Source of the DNA: JAMZMI01 sp963848175
Lineage (GTDB): Bacteria > Bacteroidota > Bacteroidia > Cytophagales > Cyclobacteriaceae
Direction of reading: 5' to 3'
NCBI GenBank assembly: GCA_963848175.1
Contig: CAWKCO010000011.1
Location: 1 to 64,000 of the forward strand
Length of the DNA stretch: 64,000 nucleotides
Shown: positions 27,286 to 36,255 of the stretch, piece by piece
How positions within the stretch are numbered: the first letter of the stretch is position 1
How the letters are laid out: the number at the start of each line of letters is the position of its first letter
Notes under the pieces: model-generated
Told to the model about the DNA's origin: nothing
Database searches by the model: none
Seen by the model: only the letters and a program-made list of their open reading frames with translations
Program-made: the position numbers and the translations under genes

Positions 27286-28359
27286 ATGCAACACATCCCC
27301 TTACACGACTTGCACGTCTCTCTAGGCGCCAAGATTGTCCCTTTCGCAGGATTCGAAATGCCTGTAAGATATTCTTCTGACAAAGAGGAGCATATGGCAG
27401 TACGTGAAGGTGTGGGCGTGTTTGACGTATCGCATATGGGCGAGTTTCTCATAAAAGGTGATTCTGCTTTAGACCTCCTCCAATATGTCTGTTCCAACGA
27501 CATTTCTAAAATTGCCATAGGACAAGCGCAATATGGCTACCTGCCAAATGCCGACGGTGGAATAGTGGATGATCTTATCGTATATCGGTTGGCGGAAAAG
27601 GAATATATGCTCGTAGTGAATGCATCCAATATCCACAAAGATTGGGATTGGATCAGCAGTCATAATAAGGTGGATGCCGAAATGAATAACATTTCGGATG
27701 ACACAGTGCTTTTGGCAGTGCAAGGCCCAAAGGCCTCTGGTGTATTGCAAAAGCTAACTACAGCAAAGCTTGACAGCATCAAATTTTATCATTTTACTCA
27801 AGGCGCACTCGCTGGCAAAGAAATGATCATTTCTGCCACGGGCTATACTGGCGCTGGTGGTTTTGAGCTTTATATCAAAAAAGAAGATGCACTTGCCGTT
27901 TGGAATGCCATTTTTGAAGCTGGTGCTGCTGACAACATTAAGCCTATAGGACTGGGCGCTAGGGATACTTTAAGATTGGAAAAAGGTTATTGCCTCTATG
28001 GCAATGACATAGACGACAGCACCTCTCCCATTGCCGCGGGACTCAGTTGGGTTACGAAATTCTCAAAGGATTTTATCAACAGCAAAAGTCTAAAAGAGCA
28101 AAAGGAAAATGGAGTGGACGAGCAGTTGGTTGGCTTTACTATGGTGGATAAAGGAATTGCCAGACACGACTACCCCATCGTAGACATCAATGGAGCTGTC
28201 ATTGGCAAAGTGACCTCAGGAACAATCAGCCCTTGCTTGAATGTGGGAATTGGCCTTGGATATGTCAAAACAGGCCATCACGCTGAAGGCTCAGAAATTT
28301 TCATTCAGGTTCGTAATAAAAACCTAAAAGCAGTGGTAACTAAAACTCCTTTTGTCTGA
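27286..28359 (+). CDS. gcvT: Aminomethyltransferase (glycine cleavage T protein)
   Basis: Cytoplasmic T protein of 357 residues that transfers the methylene unit of glycine from the H-protein lipoamide to tetrahydrofolate. ATG 27286 (MQHIPLHDLHVSLGAKIVPF) is the family-typical start; the in-frame 27250 start adds 12 unneeded residues. Motifs include DVSHMGEF, SATGYTGAGGFELY and GLGARDTLRLEKGYCLYGND. No gcvH or gcvP is nearby. Its stop overlaps the comB start by one base (TGATG). Confidence 0.96.
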   Translation: MQHIPLHDLHVSLGAKIVPFAGFEMPVRYSSDKEEHMAVREGVGVFDVSHMGEFLIKGDSALDLLQYVCSNDISKIAIGQAQYGYLPNADGGIVDDLIVYRLAEKEYMLVVNASNIHKDWDWISSHNKVDAEMNNISDDTVLLAVQGPKASGVLQKLTTAKLDSIKFYHFTQGALAGKEMIISATGYTGAGGFELYIKKEDALAVWNAIFEAGAADNIKPIGLGARDTLRLEKGYCLYGNDIDDSTSPIAAGLSWVTKFSKDFINSKSLKEQKENGVDEQLVGFTMVDKGIARHDYPIVDINGAVIGKVTSGTISPCLNVGIGLGYVKTGHHAEGSEIFIQVRNKNLKAVVTKTPFV

Positions 28360-29072
28360 TGACAAACACGATAGAAGTCTGCCTCACCCCTGATCTAATT
28401 CACCAACACAACCTTACCGGAAAAATTGCCGTGGTAGTGGATATTTTCCGAGCCACCTCCTGTATGGTCTCTGGCATGGCCACAGGTGTGAAGTCCATTT
28501 ATCCTGTTGCTGAGGTGGAGGAGTGCTTTGCCTTAGGGAAATCGGGGAAAATCATGGCTGGAGAGCGTGGCGGCACTAAAGTTGAAGGCTTTGACATGGG
28601 AAATTCTCCTTTTGAGTACATGTGCGAATCTGTGAAGGATAAAGAAATCACAGTTTCCACAACCAATGGCACACAAGCCATAGCCAAGTCCTTAGGTGCT
28701 GATCAAATTTTGATCGGAGCATTTCTGAACCTAACGGCCCTCAAAAATTATCTTTCTCAATCCAAAAAAGACATCATCATCCACTGTGCAGGCTGGAAAG
28801 GAACGGTAAATATTGAAGACACCCTTTTCGCTGGAGCCCTTATTGATGTTTTGGTTGAAACCCACGCAAGCGAGGGAGATTCTGCACTTTTAGCTCATAG
28901 TCTCTTTTTACACAATCAAAAAGACCTGATGGCTGTAGCCAATGCTTCTTCTCACGCCAAGCGCTTGTGTGCATTCGGCGTTGAAAAAGATCTGGAGTTT
29001 TGTCTAAAAATCGGTGAATTTGACGTAATCCCAGCATTCGAAGATGGGAAAATCACCAATTTGGTGGTTTAA
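28359..29072 (+). CDS. comB: ComB-type 2-phosphosulfolactate phosphatase
   Basis: Phosphatase of 237 residues of the ComB family, which hydrolyses 2-phosphosulfolactate to sulfolactate. Conserved segments are VVDIFRATSCMVSGMATG, MAGERGGTKVEGFDMGNSP and VSTTNGTQAI. In methanogens this is a coenzyme M step; in bacteria the pathway is less clear, and in Bacteroidota a link with sulfonates or sulfonolipids is possible (inference). The one-base overlap with gcvT shows translational coupling, but a functional connection is not obvious. Its 3' end overlaps the convergent YciI gene by four bases. Confidence 0.9.
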   Translation: MTNTIEVCLTPDLIHQHNLTGKIAVVVDIFRATSCMVSGMATGVKSIYPVAEVEECFALGKSGKIMAGERGGTKVEGFDMGNSPFEYMCESVKDKEITVSTTNGTQAIAKSLGADQILIGAFLNLTALKNYLSQSKKDIIIHCAGWKGTVNIEDTLFAGALIDVLVETHASEGDSALLAHSLFLHNQKDLMAVANASSHAKRLCAFGVEKDLEFCLKIGEFDVIPAFEDGKITNLVV

Positions 29073-29356
29073 TTTTTGAACAATGGAGGAATGGCGCATT
29101 CAGTGATTTCCACTGTCTCCCACACATTTCCTTTTACATAAGGCTCTGAGGATTTCCAAGATTCAAGTGCCTCGGGTGAGGCAAAGTCAAAAACCATTAC
29201 TGATCCGACCATTTTACCATCTGTCAACATGGCCATGGCGTAAAGCAATGTGCCTTCGGCTTTCATTTTGGCTACACCATCTAGGTGCGCTTGTCTTTGC
29301 GCTTGTCTCCTATCTGCGGCATCCTTGCCGTCTCTTCCTATTACTAAATAATTCAT
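29069..29356 (-). CDS. YciI-family protein
   Basis: Small 95-residue ferredoxin-like-fold protein of the YciI family (MNYLVIGRDGKDAADRR, AHLDGVAKMKAEGTLLYAM, VMVFDFASPEALESWKSSEP, CAIPP near the end). The conserved His-Asp pair of the family is suggested by HLDG. The function is poorly known; family members are thought to act as small enzymes or dimeric binding proteins. It is the last gene of a four-gene minus-strand operon, seven bases after the DUF2721 gene. Confidence 0.88.
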   Translation of the reverse strand: MNYLVIGRDGKDAADRRQAQRQAHLDGVAKMKAEGTLLYAMAMLTDGKMVGSVMVFDFASPEALESWKSSEPYVKGNVWETVEITECAIPPLFKN

Positions 29357-29363
29357 CTATTTA

Positions 29364-29771
29364 TTAAAAGTTAAATTTTGATCCCAATTCCATATCGCTC
29401 AATTCTAGCTCCAAAGCTCGGGTAGATAATTGAATTTCCCTTAAGGAAATAAAAAGAGATACCAATAAACAAATCAAAGACACCCCAAAAATCCAGCTCC
29501 CAACCTGTGCTAAGTTGGCATAGATAAAAAACATGGCCAGCACACATAAAAACAGACTAAAAACACCAAAAAACTGCATCACTCGAATGAGCATCAAGCG
29601 TGTTCTGAGATTTTTCAACTGGCCTTCCAATACGCCTTCCTTATTTTGAATATACTTGGCATGAAGCTGCCTGATGATACTGGCTATGGCCAAAAACCGA
29701 TTGGTATATGCCAAAAGGAGCAAGGAAATGGCTGGAAAAAGTAGTGCAGGGGTTGTTAGAGAAACTTCCAA
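29364..29771 (-). CDS. DUF2721 membrane protein
   Basis: Inner-membrane protein of 135 residues with three predicted TM helices (about 8-30, 65-87, 90-110) and the family's basic connector (LKNLRTRLMLIRVMQFF). Its function is unknown. The start codon abuts the stop of the MazG gene with no gap, so co-translation is likely. Confidence 0.85.
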   Translation of the reverse strand: MEVSLTTPALLFPAISLLLLAYTNRFLAIASIIRQLHAKYIQNKEGVLEGQLKNLRTRLMLIRVMQFFGVFSLFLCVLAMFFIYANLAQVGSWIFGVSLICLLVSLFISLREIQLSTRALELELSDMELGSKFNF

Positions 29772-30098
29772 TTAGGTCAATTTTTCGTTTTGTTTATGCC
29801 TGTTGGCATCTCGTTGGGTTTTCTTTTCAATATTCCTTTTCAAAGCATCTGTCAGGTTTACCCCCGTTTGGTTGGCCAAACAAATAAGCACCCAAAGTAC
29901 GTCAGCCATTTCATCGCCTAGGTCTCGGTTTTTATCAGATTCTTTGAAAGACTGCTCGCCATACGTGCGAGCCATGATTCGTGCGAGCTCCCCTACCTCC
30001 TCGGTGAGGATGGTCATATTCGTAAGCTCATTGAAATATCGTACTCCGATCGTTTTGATCCACTCATCTACTGCGCCCTGCGCATCGTCTAATGTCAT
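29772..30098 (-). CDS. MazG-like nucleotide pyrophosphohydrolase
   Basis: All-helical NTP pyrophosphohydrolase of 108 residues in the MazG superfamily, single-domain form. The metal-binding signature is clear: TEEVGELARIMAR followed by LGDEMADVLWVLICLAN (EExxE ... ExxD). Such proteins hydrolyse non-canonical or excess nucleoside triphosphates to monophosphates. The gene directly abuts both neighbours, indicating one transcript with the lipoprotein upstream and DUF2721 downstream. Confidence 0.92.
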   Translation of the reverse strand: MTLDDAQGAVDEWIKTIGVRYFNELTNMTILTEEVGELARIMARTYGEQSFKESDKNRDLGDEMADVLWVLICLANQTGVNLTDALKRNIEKKTQRDANRHKQNEKLT

Positions 30099-30665
30099 TT
30101 ATCTTACTACGTTAGCGTCTTTGTTTTCATTCAAATGACGAATTTCAAAGCCTTCCATATCCAGTTTTTCAAAGAAAAATTTCAAACGTTCTTCTTCGGC
30201 TACTCTTAAAGAATCTTTATCAGGCTCAAATTCAGAAAAATGCTCATGCGGAAACTGCTTCCCCCTTTGATAATGGTCTTCCCAAAAAAGTGCTTCATCT
30301 ACATAGCCGTCTTTCCCATAATAATATTTATACTCAGAGGCTATCATATCATCTTTGGAAACCACAACGTGACCAGAAAATATCGGCGCATGGTTTTCAA
30401 AATAGAAATAATCATCACGCTCAATGTGCGACGTATAGAGCACACCTACTAGTTTTAAGAGGATGCCTTCCATAAAATAGCCTCTCACCTTGTAGATGGA
30501 ATCTCCTTGATGAAAATCATCTTCTATGATTTGAACTCTGTGGTTAGCATCTATGTTATCGACTTTGCGATTGATTTCTGCTACTAAAGGGGCTTTTTCT
30601 TTACTGATGTCAGAGCAACCGACGAACAGCACAATGATGAATATGGTAAAAATTAGCTTTCTCAT
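30099..30665 (-). CDS. Hypothetical lipoprotein
   Basis: Lipoprotein of 188 residues. MRKLIFTIFIIVLFVGCSD gives a lipobox with Cys17. The mature part is mixed alpha/beta and acidic, with many Tyr and Asp (YYYGKDGYVDEALFWEDHYQ). No family is recognised. It is the first gene of the operon with MazG, DUF2721 and YciI, its TAA lying directly before the MazG ATG. Confidence 0.8.
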   Translation of the reverse strand: MRKLIFTIFIIVLFVGCSDISKEKAPLVAEINRKVDNIDANHRVQIIEDDFHQGDSIYKVRGYFMEGILLKLVGVLYTSHIERDDYFYFENHAPIFSGHVVVSKDDMIASEYKYYYGKDGYVDEALFWEDHYQRGKQFPHEHFSEFEPDKDSLRVAEEERLKFFFEKLDMEGFEIRHLNENKDANVVR

Positions 30666-30772
30666 TTGTGACGATTTTTTTACAATTTAATCATTTCAAT
30701 TATTTCACCTTTGTTATTGACAAAAAACGCTCAGAAAGACGTTAAATTCATAGGACAAAAAACTCAAACACC

Positions 30773-31309
30773 ATGAACATGACAATTCGCAATTTTGCAC
30801 TTCTTATCACAATGACATTAGGTCTGCTTCTGAATGCCCACGCCCAACATGGTCAGGATGACAAAAGCAAACGCCCAAGCCCACCAGCACAGGTTTCTCA
30901 GGTAGTAGATAGTGTTTTAATTACCATAGACTATAGCCAGCCGTCGCTAAAGGGGCGCGATATCAACAAACTCGCTCCTGTGGCAGAAGTATGGAGAACG
31001 GGAGCTAATGAAGCCAGCTGGATCTCGGTATCGGAAGACGTGCTGGTAGAAGAAAAACCTCTTCCAAAAGGAAAGTATGGTCTATTCACCATCAACAACA
31101 AAAGCGAGTGGACAATCATTTTCAACAAAACTTGGAACCAATGGGGCGCCTACAGCTACAAATCTGAGGATGATGTGCTTAGAGTGACCATTCCATCTCA
31201 AGCCGTGGACGGCATCACTGAAAAATTCACCATTGAGATAGGAGAAGATGGGCTTGTACAGCTGAAATGGGGCAGAGTAGTCGTTCCTTTTCAGATTACT
31301 AAAGCTTAA
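30773..31309 (+). CDS. DUF2911 secreted protein
   Basis: Exported protein of 178 residues. The signal peptide is MNMTIRNFALLITMTLGLLLNAHA. The DUF2911 core is unmistakable: ITIDYSQPSLKGRDI, LAPVAEVWRTGANEAS, PLPKGKYGLFTIN and FNKTWNQWGAYSY. The family is common in Bacteroidota and of unknown function; the domain is beta-rich and periplasmic or extracellular. A hairpin follows its stop and overlaps the longest possible reading of the next gene. Confidence 0.9.
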   Translation: MNMTIRNFALLITMTLGLLLNAHAQHGQDDKSKRPSPPAQVSQVVDSVLITIDYSQPSLKGRDINKLAPVAEVWRTGANEASWISVSEDVLVEEKPLPKGKYGLFTINNKSEWTIIFNKTWNQWGAYSYKSEDDVLRVTIPSQAVDGITEKFTIEIGEDGLVQLKWGRVVVPFQITKA

Positions 31310-31321
31310 AATTTAATATGA

Positions 31322-31344
31322 ACAGGTTGCTTAGAGCAACCTGT
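31322..31344 (+). terminator. Hairpin between the DUF2911 gene and the metal-efflux operon
   Basis: ACAGGTTGCT pairs perfectly with AGCAACCTGT around a three-base loop, followed by CTCATTTTC. It is probably the terminator of the DUF2911 gene and argues that the next gene starts downstream of it. Confidence 0.65.
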
Positions 31345-31371
31345 CTCATTTTCTTCCGTATCTTTGAAAGA

Positions 31372-31782
31372 GTGAAAAAAATCATTTCCATAGCGCTTAT
31401 CATCATCCTGATAGCCTCCAATATTGGGCTATCGATGAACACGCATTTTTGCGGAGGCAAAGCGGTGGAAACGAGTTTTTCGATTGGCATAGATCGCCTG
31501 ACCTGCGGCATGCCACAATCTGAAAAAACACCTTTATCCTCAGAGACATCCTTCCAAGCAAAACCTTGCTGCGAAGATCAGCACCAAGTTTTAGAAGTAG
31601 ACGAAAAAGCCGAAGCTAAGACCATCACTTCTGTCATAAGTGTACCTTTCTTAGTGGCTTACACAACTCTTTTTATTCTACCAGCATTTGCTGTTGATGT
31701 AGAAAAACCTCATTTCCCTTATTACTCCCCTCCCATTCCGAAACAAGACGCTCAAGTGTTGTTTCAATCTTTCCTTATCTGA
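31372..31782 (+). CDS. HYC_CC_PP-type small exported protein of the metal-efflux operon
   Basis: A small exported protein of about 136 residues with Cys and His pairs suited to metal binding. I prefer the GTG at 31372 (MKKIISIALIIILIASNIG) because the alternative ATG at 31318 lies before a terminator-like hairpin. The motifs NTHFCGG, KPCCED and YYSPPIP match the HYC_CC_PP family, found beside copper/heavy-metal efflux genes in Bacteroidota. A second hydrophobic helix lies near the C-terminus (VISVPFLVAYTTLFILPAFA). A periplasmic metal sensor or carrier role is an inference from context. Confidence 0.75.
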   Translation: MKKIISIALIIILIASNIGLSMNTHFCGGKAVETSFSIGIDRLTCGMPQSEKTPLSSETSFQAKPCCEDQHQVLEVDEKAEAKTITSVISVPFLVAYTTLFILPAFAVDVEKPHFPYYSPPIPKQDAQVLFQSFLI

Positions 31783-31858
31783 TATTCTGACGATCTGATT
31801 TGCTTATGTGCTAGTCTATACCTGCACGACCAATCATTTTATTCATGACTATCAGAAA

Positions 31859-34800
31859 ATGCTCAATAGAATCATTAAATATTTCTTAGAGAATAAGTTA
31901 GTAACTGTTCTCTTACTTGTAGCCCTCGTGGGGTGGGGCATCATCACCGCGCCCTTTGGATGGCAGGTAGGTGCTCTGCCTTCAGACCCAGTGCCTGTAG
32001 ATGCCATCCCAGATATTGGTGAAAACCAGCAAATCGTATTTACGCAATGGTCAGGGCGTTCTCCTCAGGATATTGAAGATCAAATCTCTTATCCTTTGAC
32101 GACATATCTCCTTGGAATCCCAGGAGTGAAGTCCATCAGAAGCTCCTCAATCTTTGGATTTTCGAGTATCTACATCATCTTTTCTGAAGATATCGAGTTT
32201 TACTGGTCGCGCTCACGCATTCTCGAAAAGCTCAGTTCTCTGCCTATTAATCTACTTCCCGACGATGTTAAGCCCACACTCGGGCCTGATGCTACGGCGC
32301 TCGGACAGGTGTTTTGGTACACCATAGAAGGTCGAGACAAAGATGGCAACCTAACGGGCGGATGGGATTTACATGAAATCCGAACCGTTCAAGATTTTTA
32401 CGTCAAGTATGGCCTCAATGCCACAGAAGGAGTTTCGGAAGTGGCGTCAATCGGGGGATTCGTGCAAGAGTACCAGATAGATGTCAATCCTGATGCCATG
32501 AAGGCTTACAACATCCCGCTGCACAAAGTGATGCAGGCGGTGCAAAAATCCAATAAAGATGTAGGAGCAAAAACCATAGAAATCAATCAAGCGGAGTACC
32601 TGGTTAGAGGTTTGGGATACATCAAAAGCATTTCCGACATAGAAAAAGCAGTAGTAACAGTAGAAAACAATGTGCCTATCCGCATCAAAGATGTGGCAAC
32701 TGTATCACTTGGCCCAGCCACGCGACGGGGGCTTCTAGACAAAGGTGGAGCTGAGGTCGTGGGCGGTGTGGTAGTCGCACGATATGGTGCTAATCCTTTG
32801 GAAGTTATCAATAATGTCAAGGCGAAAATTGCAGAGATAGCCCCCGGCCTGCCAAAGAAAACCCTTGCCGATGGTAGAGAAAGTCAATTGACCATTGTGC
32901 CGTTTTATGATCGGTCTGAATTGATCTATGAGACATTGGGCACGCTGGAAGAAGCGCTATCCCTTGAAATCCTAATCACGATTTTGGTCGTAATCGTGAT
33001 GGTTTACAACCTGCGGGCTTCCTTACTTATTTCCAGTTTGTTGCCTATTTCGGTCTTGATCGTATTTATTGCCATGAGATACTTTGGCGTGGATGCCAAT
33101 ATCGTCGCGCTATCGGGCATAGCCATCGCCATTGGCACGATGGTGGACTTGGGTATAATCCTTTCAGAAAATATTATCAAACATATGGATGAAGCTCCCC
33201 CGGGGCAAAAACTAATTGACACGATTTACAATGGAGCATCGGAAGTGGCTACAGCCATTCTCACTGCCGTGTCCACCACCTTTGTCAGCTTCATACCTGT
33301 CTTTACCATGCAGGCCGCAGAAGGAAAATTGTTCGGCCCATTGGCGTTCACCAAATCATTTGCACTGCTGGCGGCATTGATCGTTTCGCTGTTGATCATG
33401 CCCACTTTGGCGCATTGGTTTTTTGGGTTTAAAATCAAAAACCACTTTCTAAAAAAATACGGTCATTATGGACTAATCATAGCCGGGACAATTGGCCTGT
33501 TTATCGGACAAATATGGGCGGGCATATTGCTGCTACTTTTTGGGGTCATTGGTTGGACGAAGAACATCATTCGCGCTAAAAACCCATCTCTACCAAACTC
33601 AGTAAACTTTCTGATCAAACATGCCGAATTGATCTTAGTCCTCATAGGCGTGATATGGCTATTAGCAAAATACTGGTTACCACTCGGGGCTTCCCAATCG
33701 CTTTTCCTCAATTTTCTATTTGTAATCCTACTCGTGGGGCTGATTCTTGGTGGGTTTACCCTTTTGGAATTTCAATACAAAAAGGTGCTGATCTGGTGTC
33801 TTGATAATAAAATCAAGTTCTTGATCATCCCGGCCATACTTATACTATTGGCTGCCAATGTTTGGCTAGGCTTCAATACGGTTTTTGGTTTCATACCAAA
33901 AGCTGTGGGGCAAGTAGATTGGCATATACAGGAGACCAAAATTTGGTCAGGAGCTACAAATTCTTTTCCGGGCATAGGAAAAGAATTTATGCCATCGCTC
34001 AATGAAGGAAGCTTTTTGCTTATGCCCACATCTATGCCGCATGCCGGTGTAGCACACAGCCGAAAAGTGCTAGGGCAACTTGACATGCTCTTGACCAATA
34101 TTCCTGAAGTAGACTTAGCTGTTGGGAAAATGGGAAGAGCGGAATCTGCCCTCGACCCTGCTCCTATCTCTATGTACGAAAATATCATCAACTACAAACC
34201 AGAATATATTCTGGATGCAAATGGAAGAAAAGTGAGGTTTGCGGTGGATGAGGAAGGAAACTATTTATTGAAAAATCAGATACAAGATGCTAGAGATGAA
34301 AAGTTAGAGGATCGTTATTCTAAACTGGACAAGGGTAAAAAGTGGTGGTTTGATGGAAAAGATACGGTCTACCTCAGCTCCAGCTTTCAGCATCTCACTG
34401 CACAATTGGTAGAAGACCCTGATGGACAATATTTCAGAAATTGGCGTGAGCAGATCAAATCACCTGATGATATCTGGAATGAAATCGTAAAAGTGACCAA
34501 AATACCGGGAGTCACTTCGGCTCCAAAACTTCAACCCATTGAAACCCGATTGGTGATGTTGCAGACAGGAATGCGCGCACCTATGGGCATCAAAGTCTAT
34601 GGTCCCGACTTAAAAACCATTGAACGCTTTGGTTTACAGTTGGAAAATATGCTAAAAGAAGTGCCTTCCGTCAAACCTGATGCCGTATTTGCGGATAGAA
34701 TTGTGGGCAAGCCATATTTACACCTCAACATCAATCGTGATGAAATCTCTCGCTATGGACTGAGTATTGAAGATGTTCAGCAAACGATAGAAACAGCCAT

Positions 34801-35749
34801 TGGCGGTATGCAAATCACCTCCACTGTAGAAGGTAGAGAAAGATTCCCCGTGAGAGTGCGATACCCTAGAGAACTGCGAGATGATCCAGAATCGCTCGGA
34901 AAAATTTTGATCCCAACACCCACGGGTGCTCAAATCCCCTTATCACAAGTCATTGACTTTGAATACGTGAGAGGCCCACAAGCAATCAAAAGCGAAGAAA
35001 CCTTTTTGGTAGGTTATGTCCTCTTTGACAAACGTGATGGATTTTCGGAAGTCACGGTAGTAAATGACGCTCAACAAACGATCCAAGCCAAAATTGATGC
35101 CGGGGAACTGACTGTGCCAGCTGGGGTTAGCTATAAATTTTCTGGGAGCTATGAAAACCAAGTAAGGGCCGAAAAACGACTGGCGATGATCATACCGCTG
35201 GTTTTGGGTATCGTCTTCTTAATTCTCTATTTCCAATTTCGCTCAATAGCGACCTCCCTGATGGTGTTTTCGGGAATAGCCATGGCGTTTAGTGGTGGCT
35301 TCATCATGCTCTGGCTCTATGGCCAAAGTTGGTTTGCGGACTTCTCTTTATTCGACACCAATTTTCGTGACTTGTTTCAGATTCACACCATCAACTTGAG
35401 TGTGGCCGTATGGGTCGGTTTCATTGCGCTCTTTGGTATTGCCACAGATGATGGCGTGCTGATGGCCACCTATCTCGACCAAAGCTTTGACCGAAACAAA
35501 ACAGACAATATCAAAGGAATAAGAGCAGCAGTGGTGGAAGCAGGTCAGCGCAGAATTAAACCGGCCATCATGACTTCTGCAACAACCATTATCGCACTGC
35601 TTCCTATCCTTACTTCTCAAGGACGCGGATCAGACATCATGATCCCAATGGCGATACCTGCTTTTGGAGGGATGCTCTTTGCGGCTATCACCTACTTTAT
35701 TGTGCCGGTGCTTTATTGTTGGAGGGAGGAAAGGGGGATTGGAAGGTAG
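31859..35749 (+). CDS. cusA: CusA/CzcA-family heavy-metal RND efflux pump
   Basis: Inner-membrane RND transporter of 1296 residues that drives metal ions out with the proton gradient. ATG 31859 (MLNRIIKYFLENKLV) is the usual start. The proton-relay acids in TM4 are present (GTMVDLGIILSENI, Asp430), as are periplasmic motifs such as PDIGENQQIVFTQW and EFMPSLNEGSFLLMPT. It is much longer than the roughly 1040 residues of E. coli CusA: after TM6 it carries a block of extra hydrophobic helices (about 540-660) and a longer periplasmic segment (about 775-870). The last residues (WREERGIGR) are encoded by the purine-rich repeat that follows, so the native C-terminus may have been altered. Confidence 0.95.
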   Translation: MLNRIIKYFLENKLVTVLLLVALVGWGIITAPFGWQVGALPSDPVPVDAIPDIGENQQIVFTQWSGRSPQDIEDQISYPLTTYLLGIPGVKSIRSSSIFGFSSIYIIFSEDIEFYWSRSRILEKLSSLPINLLPDDVKPTLGPDATALGQVFWYTIEGRDKDGNLTGGWDLHEIRTVQDFYVKYGLNATEGVSEVASIGGFVQEYQIDVNPDAMKAYNIPLHKVMQAVQKSNKDVGAKTIEINQAEYLVRGLGYIKSISDIEKAVVTVENNVPIRIKDVATVSLGPATRRGLLDKGGAEVVGGVVVARYGANPLEVINNVKAKIAEIAPGLPKKTLADGRESQLTIVPFYDRSELIYETLGTLEEALSLEILITILVVIVMVYNLRASLLISSLLPISVLIVFIAMRYFGVDANIVALSGIAIAIGTMVDLGIILSENIIKHMDEAPPGQKLIDTIYNGASEVATAILTAVSTTFVSFIPVFTMQAAEGKLFGPLAFTKSFALLAALIVSLLIMPTLAHWFFGFKIKNHFLKKYGHYGLIIAGTIGLFIGQIWAGILLLLFGVIGWTKNIIRAKNPSLPNSVNFLIKHAELILVLIGVIWLLAKYWLPLGASQSLFLNFLFVILLVGLILGGFTLLEFQYKKVLIWCLDNKIKFLIIPAILILLAANVWLGFNTVFGFIPKAVGQVDWHIQETKIWSGATNSFPGIGKEFMPSLNEGSFLLMPTSMPHAGVAHSRKVLGQLDMLLTNIPEVDLAVGKMGRAESALDPAPISMYENIINYKPEYILDANGRKVRFAVDEEGNYLLKNQIQDARDEKLEDRYSKLDKGKKWWFDGKDTVYLSSSFQHLTAQLVEDPDGQYFRNWREQIKSPDDIWNEIVKVTKIPGVTSAPKLQPIETRLVMLQTGMRAPMGIKVYGPDLKTIERFGLQLENMLKEVPSVKPDAVFADRIVGKPYLHLNINRDEISRYGLSIEDVQQTIETAIGGMQITSTVEGRERFPVRVRYPRELRDDPESLGKILIPTPTGAQIPLSQVIDFEYVRGPQAIKSEETFLVGYVLFDKRDGFSEVTVVNDAQQTIQAKIDAGELTVPAGVSYKFSGSYENQVRAEKRLAMIIPLVLGIVFLILYFQFRSIATSLMVFSGIAMAFSGGFIMLWLYGQSWFADFSLFDTNFRDLFQIHTINLSVAVWVGFIALFGIATDDGVLMATYLDQSFDRNKTDNIKGIRAAVVEAGQRRIKPAIMTSATTIIALLPILTSQGRGSDIMIPMAIPAFGGMLFAAITYFIVPVLYCWREERGIGR

Positions 35750-35766
35750 AGGTTGGAAGGTAGAGG
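35739..35766 (+). repeat. Tandem 14-bp repeat, left flank of the four-helix-bundle cassette
   Basis: Two perfect copies of TTGGAAGGTAGAGG overlap the last codons of cusA. More degenerate purine-rich copies lie on both sides (35729-35775). Related units (TTGGAGGTTAGAGG) recur at 36195-36255 on the other side of the small gene. Confidence 0.85.
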
Positions 35767-35796
35767 GTAGAAATTTGAAAATAAAAAGGTAAAGAA

Positions 35797-36165
35797 ATGA
35801 TACAATCTTACAGAGACTTAGAAGTGTATAAGCGGTCATTTAAAGTGGCTATGGATGTTTTTTGGATGACAAGAAATTTTCCGAAAGAAGAGATTTACTC
35901 CCTTACGTCTCAAATCACCCGATCATCCCGATCTATCTCAGCGAATATTAGTGAAGGATGGTCAAAGCGCACTTATGAATCAGTTTTCAAACAGCATTTG
36001 GTTCATTCATTAGGCTCCTGTTCTGAAACTGCAACTTGGCTTGATTTCTCATTGGAATGCAAATACATCGATCAAGAAACCCACACCAGATTTAGCGATG
36101 AAGTCGATCAGATTGGAAAAATGCTCAACAAACTACATCAAAACTGGAAAAGTCATGGGAAGTAG
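35797..36165 (+). CDS. Four-helix-bundle protein (S23 / 23S rRNA intervening-sequence family)
   Basis: Protein of 122 residues in the four-helix-bundle (TIGR02436, IVP/S23) family: YRDLEVYKRSFKVAMDVF, YSLTSQITRSSRSISANISE, GWSKRTYESVFKQHLVHSLG and SCSETATWLDFSLE. Homologues were first seen in 23S rRNA intervening sequences, and the Avd protein of diversity-generating retroelements shares the fold and binds nucleic acid. Here it sits between cusA and the cusC-like gene, with purine-rich 14-bp repeats on both sides. It looks like an inserted cassette rather than a native operon member. Confidence 0.92.
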   Translation: MIQSYRDLEVYKRSFKVAMDVFWMTRNFPKEEIYSLTSQITRSSRSISANISEGWSKRTYESVFKQHLVHSLGSCSETATWLDFSLECKYIDQETHTRFSDEVDQIGKMLNKLHQNWKSHGK

Positions 36166-36194
36166 ATCAGAAACAAGAGCGTCAGCCGCAGGAG

Positions 36195-36255
36195 AGTTGG
36201 AGGTTAGAGGCTGGAGGTTAGAAAGTAGAATGTGGAAGTTAGAAGTTAGAGATTG
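36195..36255 (+). repeat. Degenerate purine-rich repeats, right flank of the cassette
   Basis: Successive units TTGGAGGTTAGAGG, CTGGAGGTTAGAAA and TGGAAGTTAGAAG follow the four-helix-bundle gene. They resemble the left-flank repeat. One part (36207-36230) is also the left arm of an inverted repeat with 36314-36337 (22 of 24 bases). Confidence 0.8.

Noticed and set aside
31359..31366. TATCTTTG resembling a -7 promoter box before the HYC_CC_PP gene
   Set aside because: No TTG or TTTG is present at the -33 distance, so it was not listed as a promoter.
31318..31371. Longer start (ATG 31318) for the HYC_CC_PP gene
   Set aside because: It would run through a perfect ten-base hairpin that looks like the terminator of the preceding gene; the downstream GTG gives a normal signal peptide.
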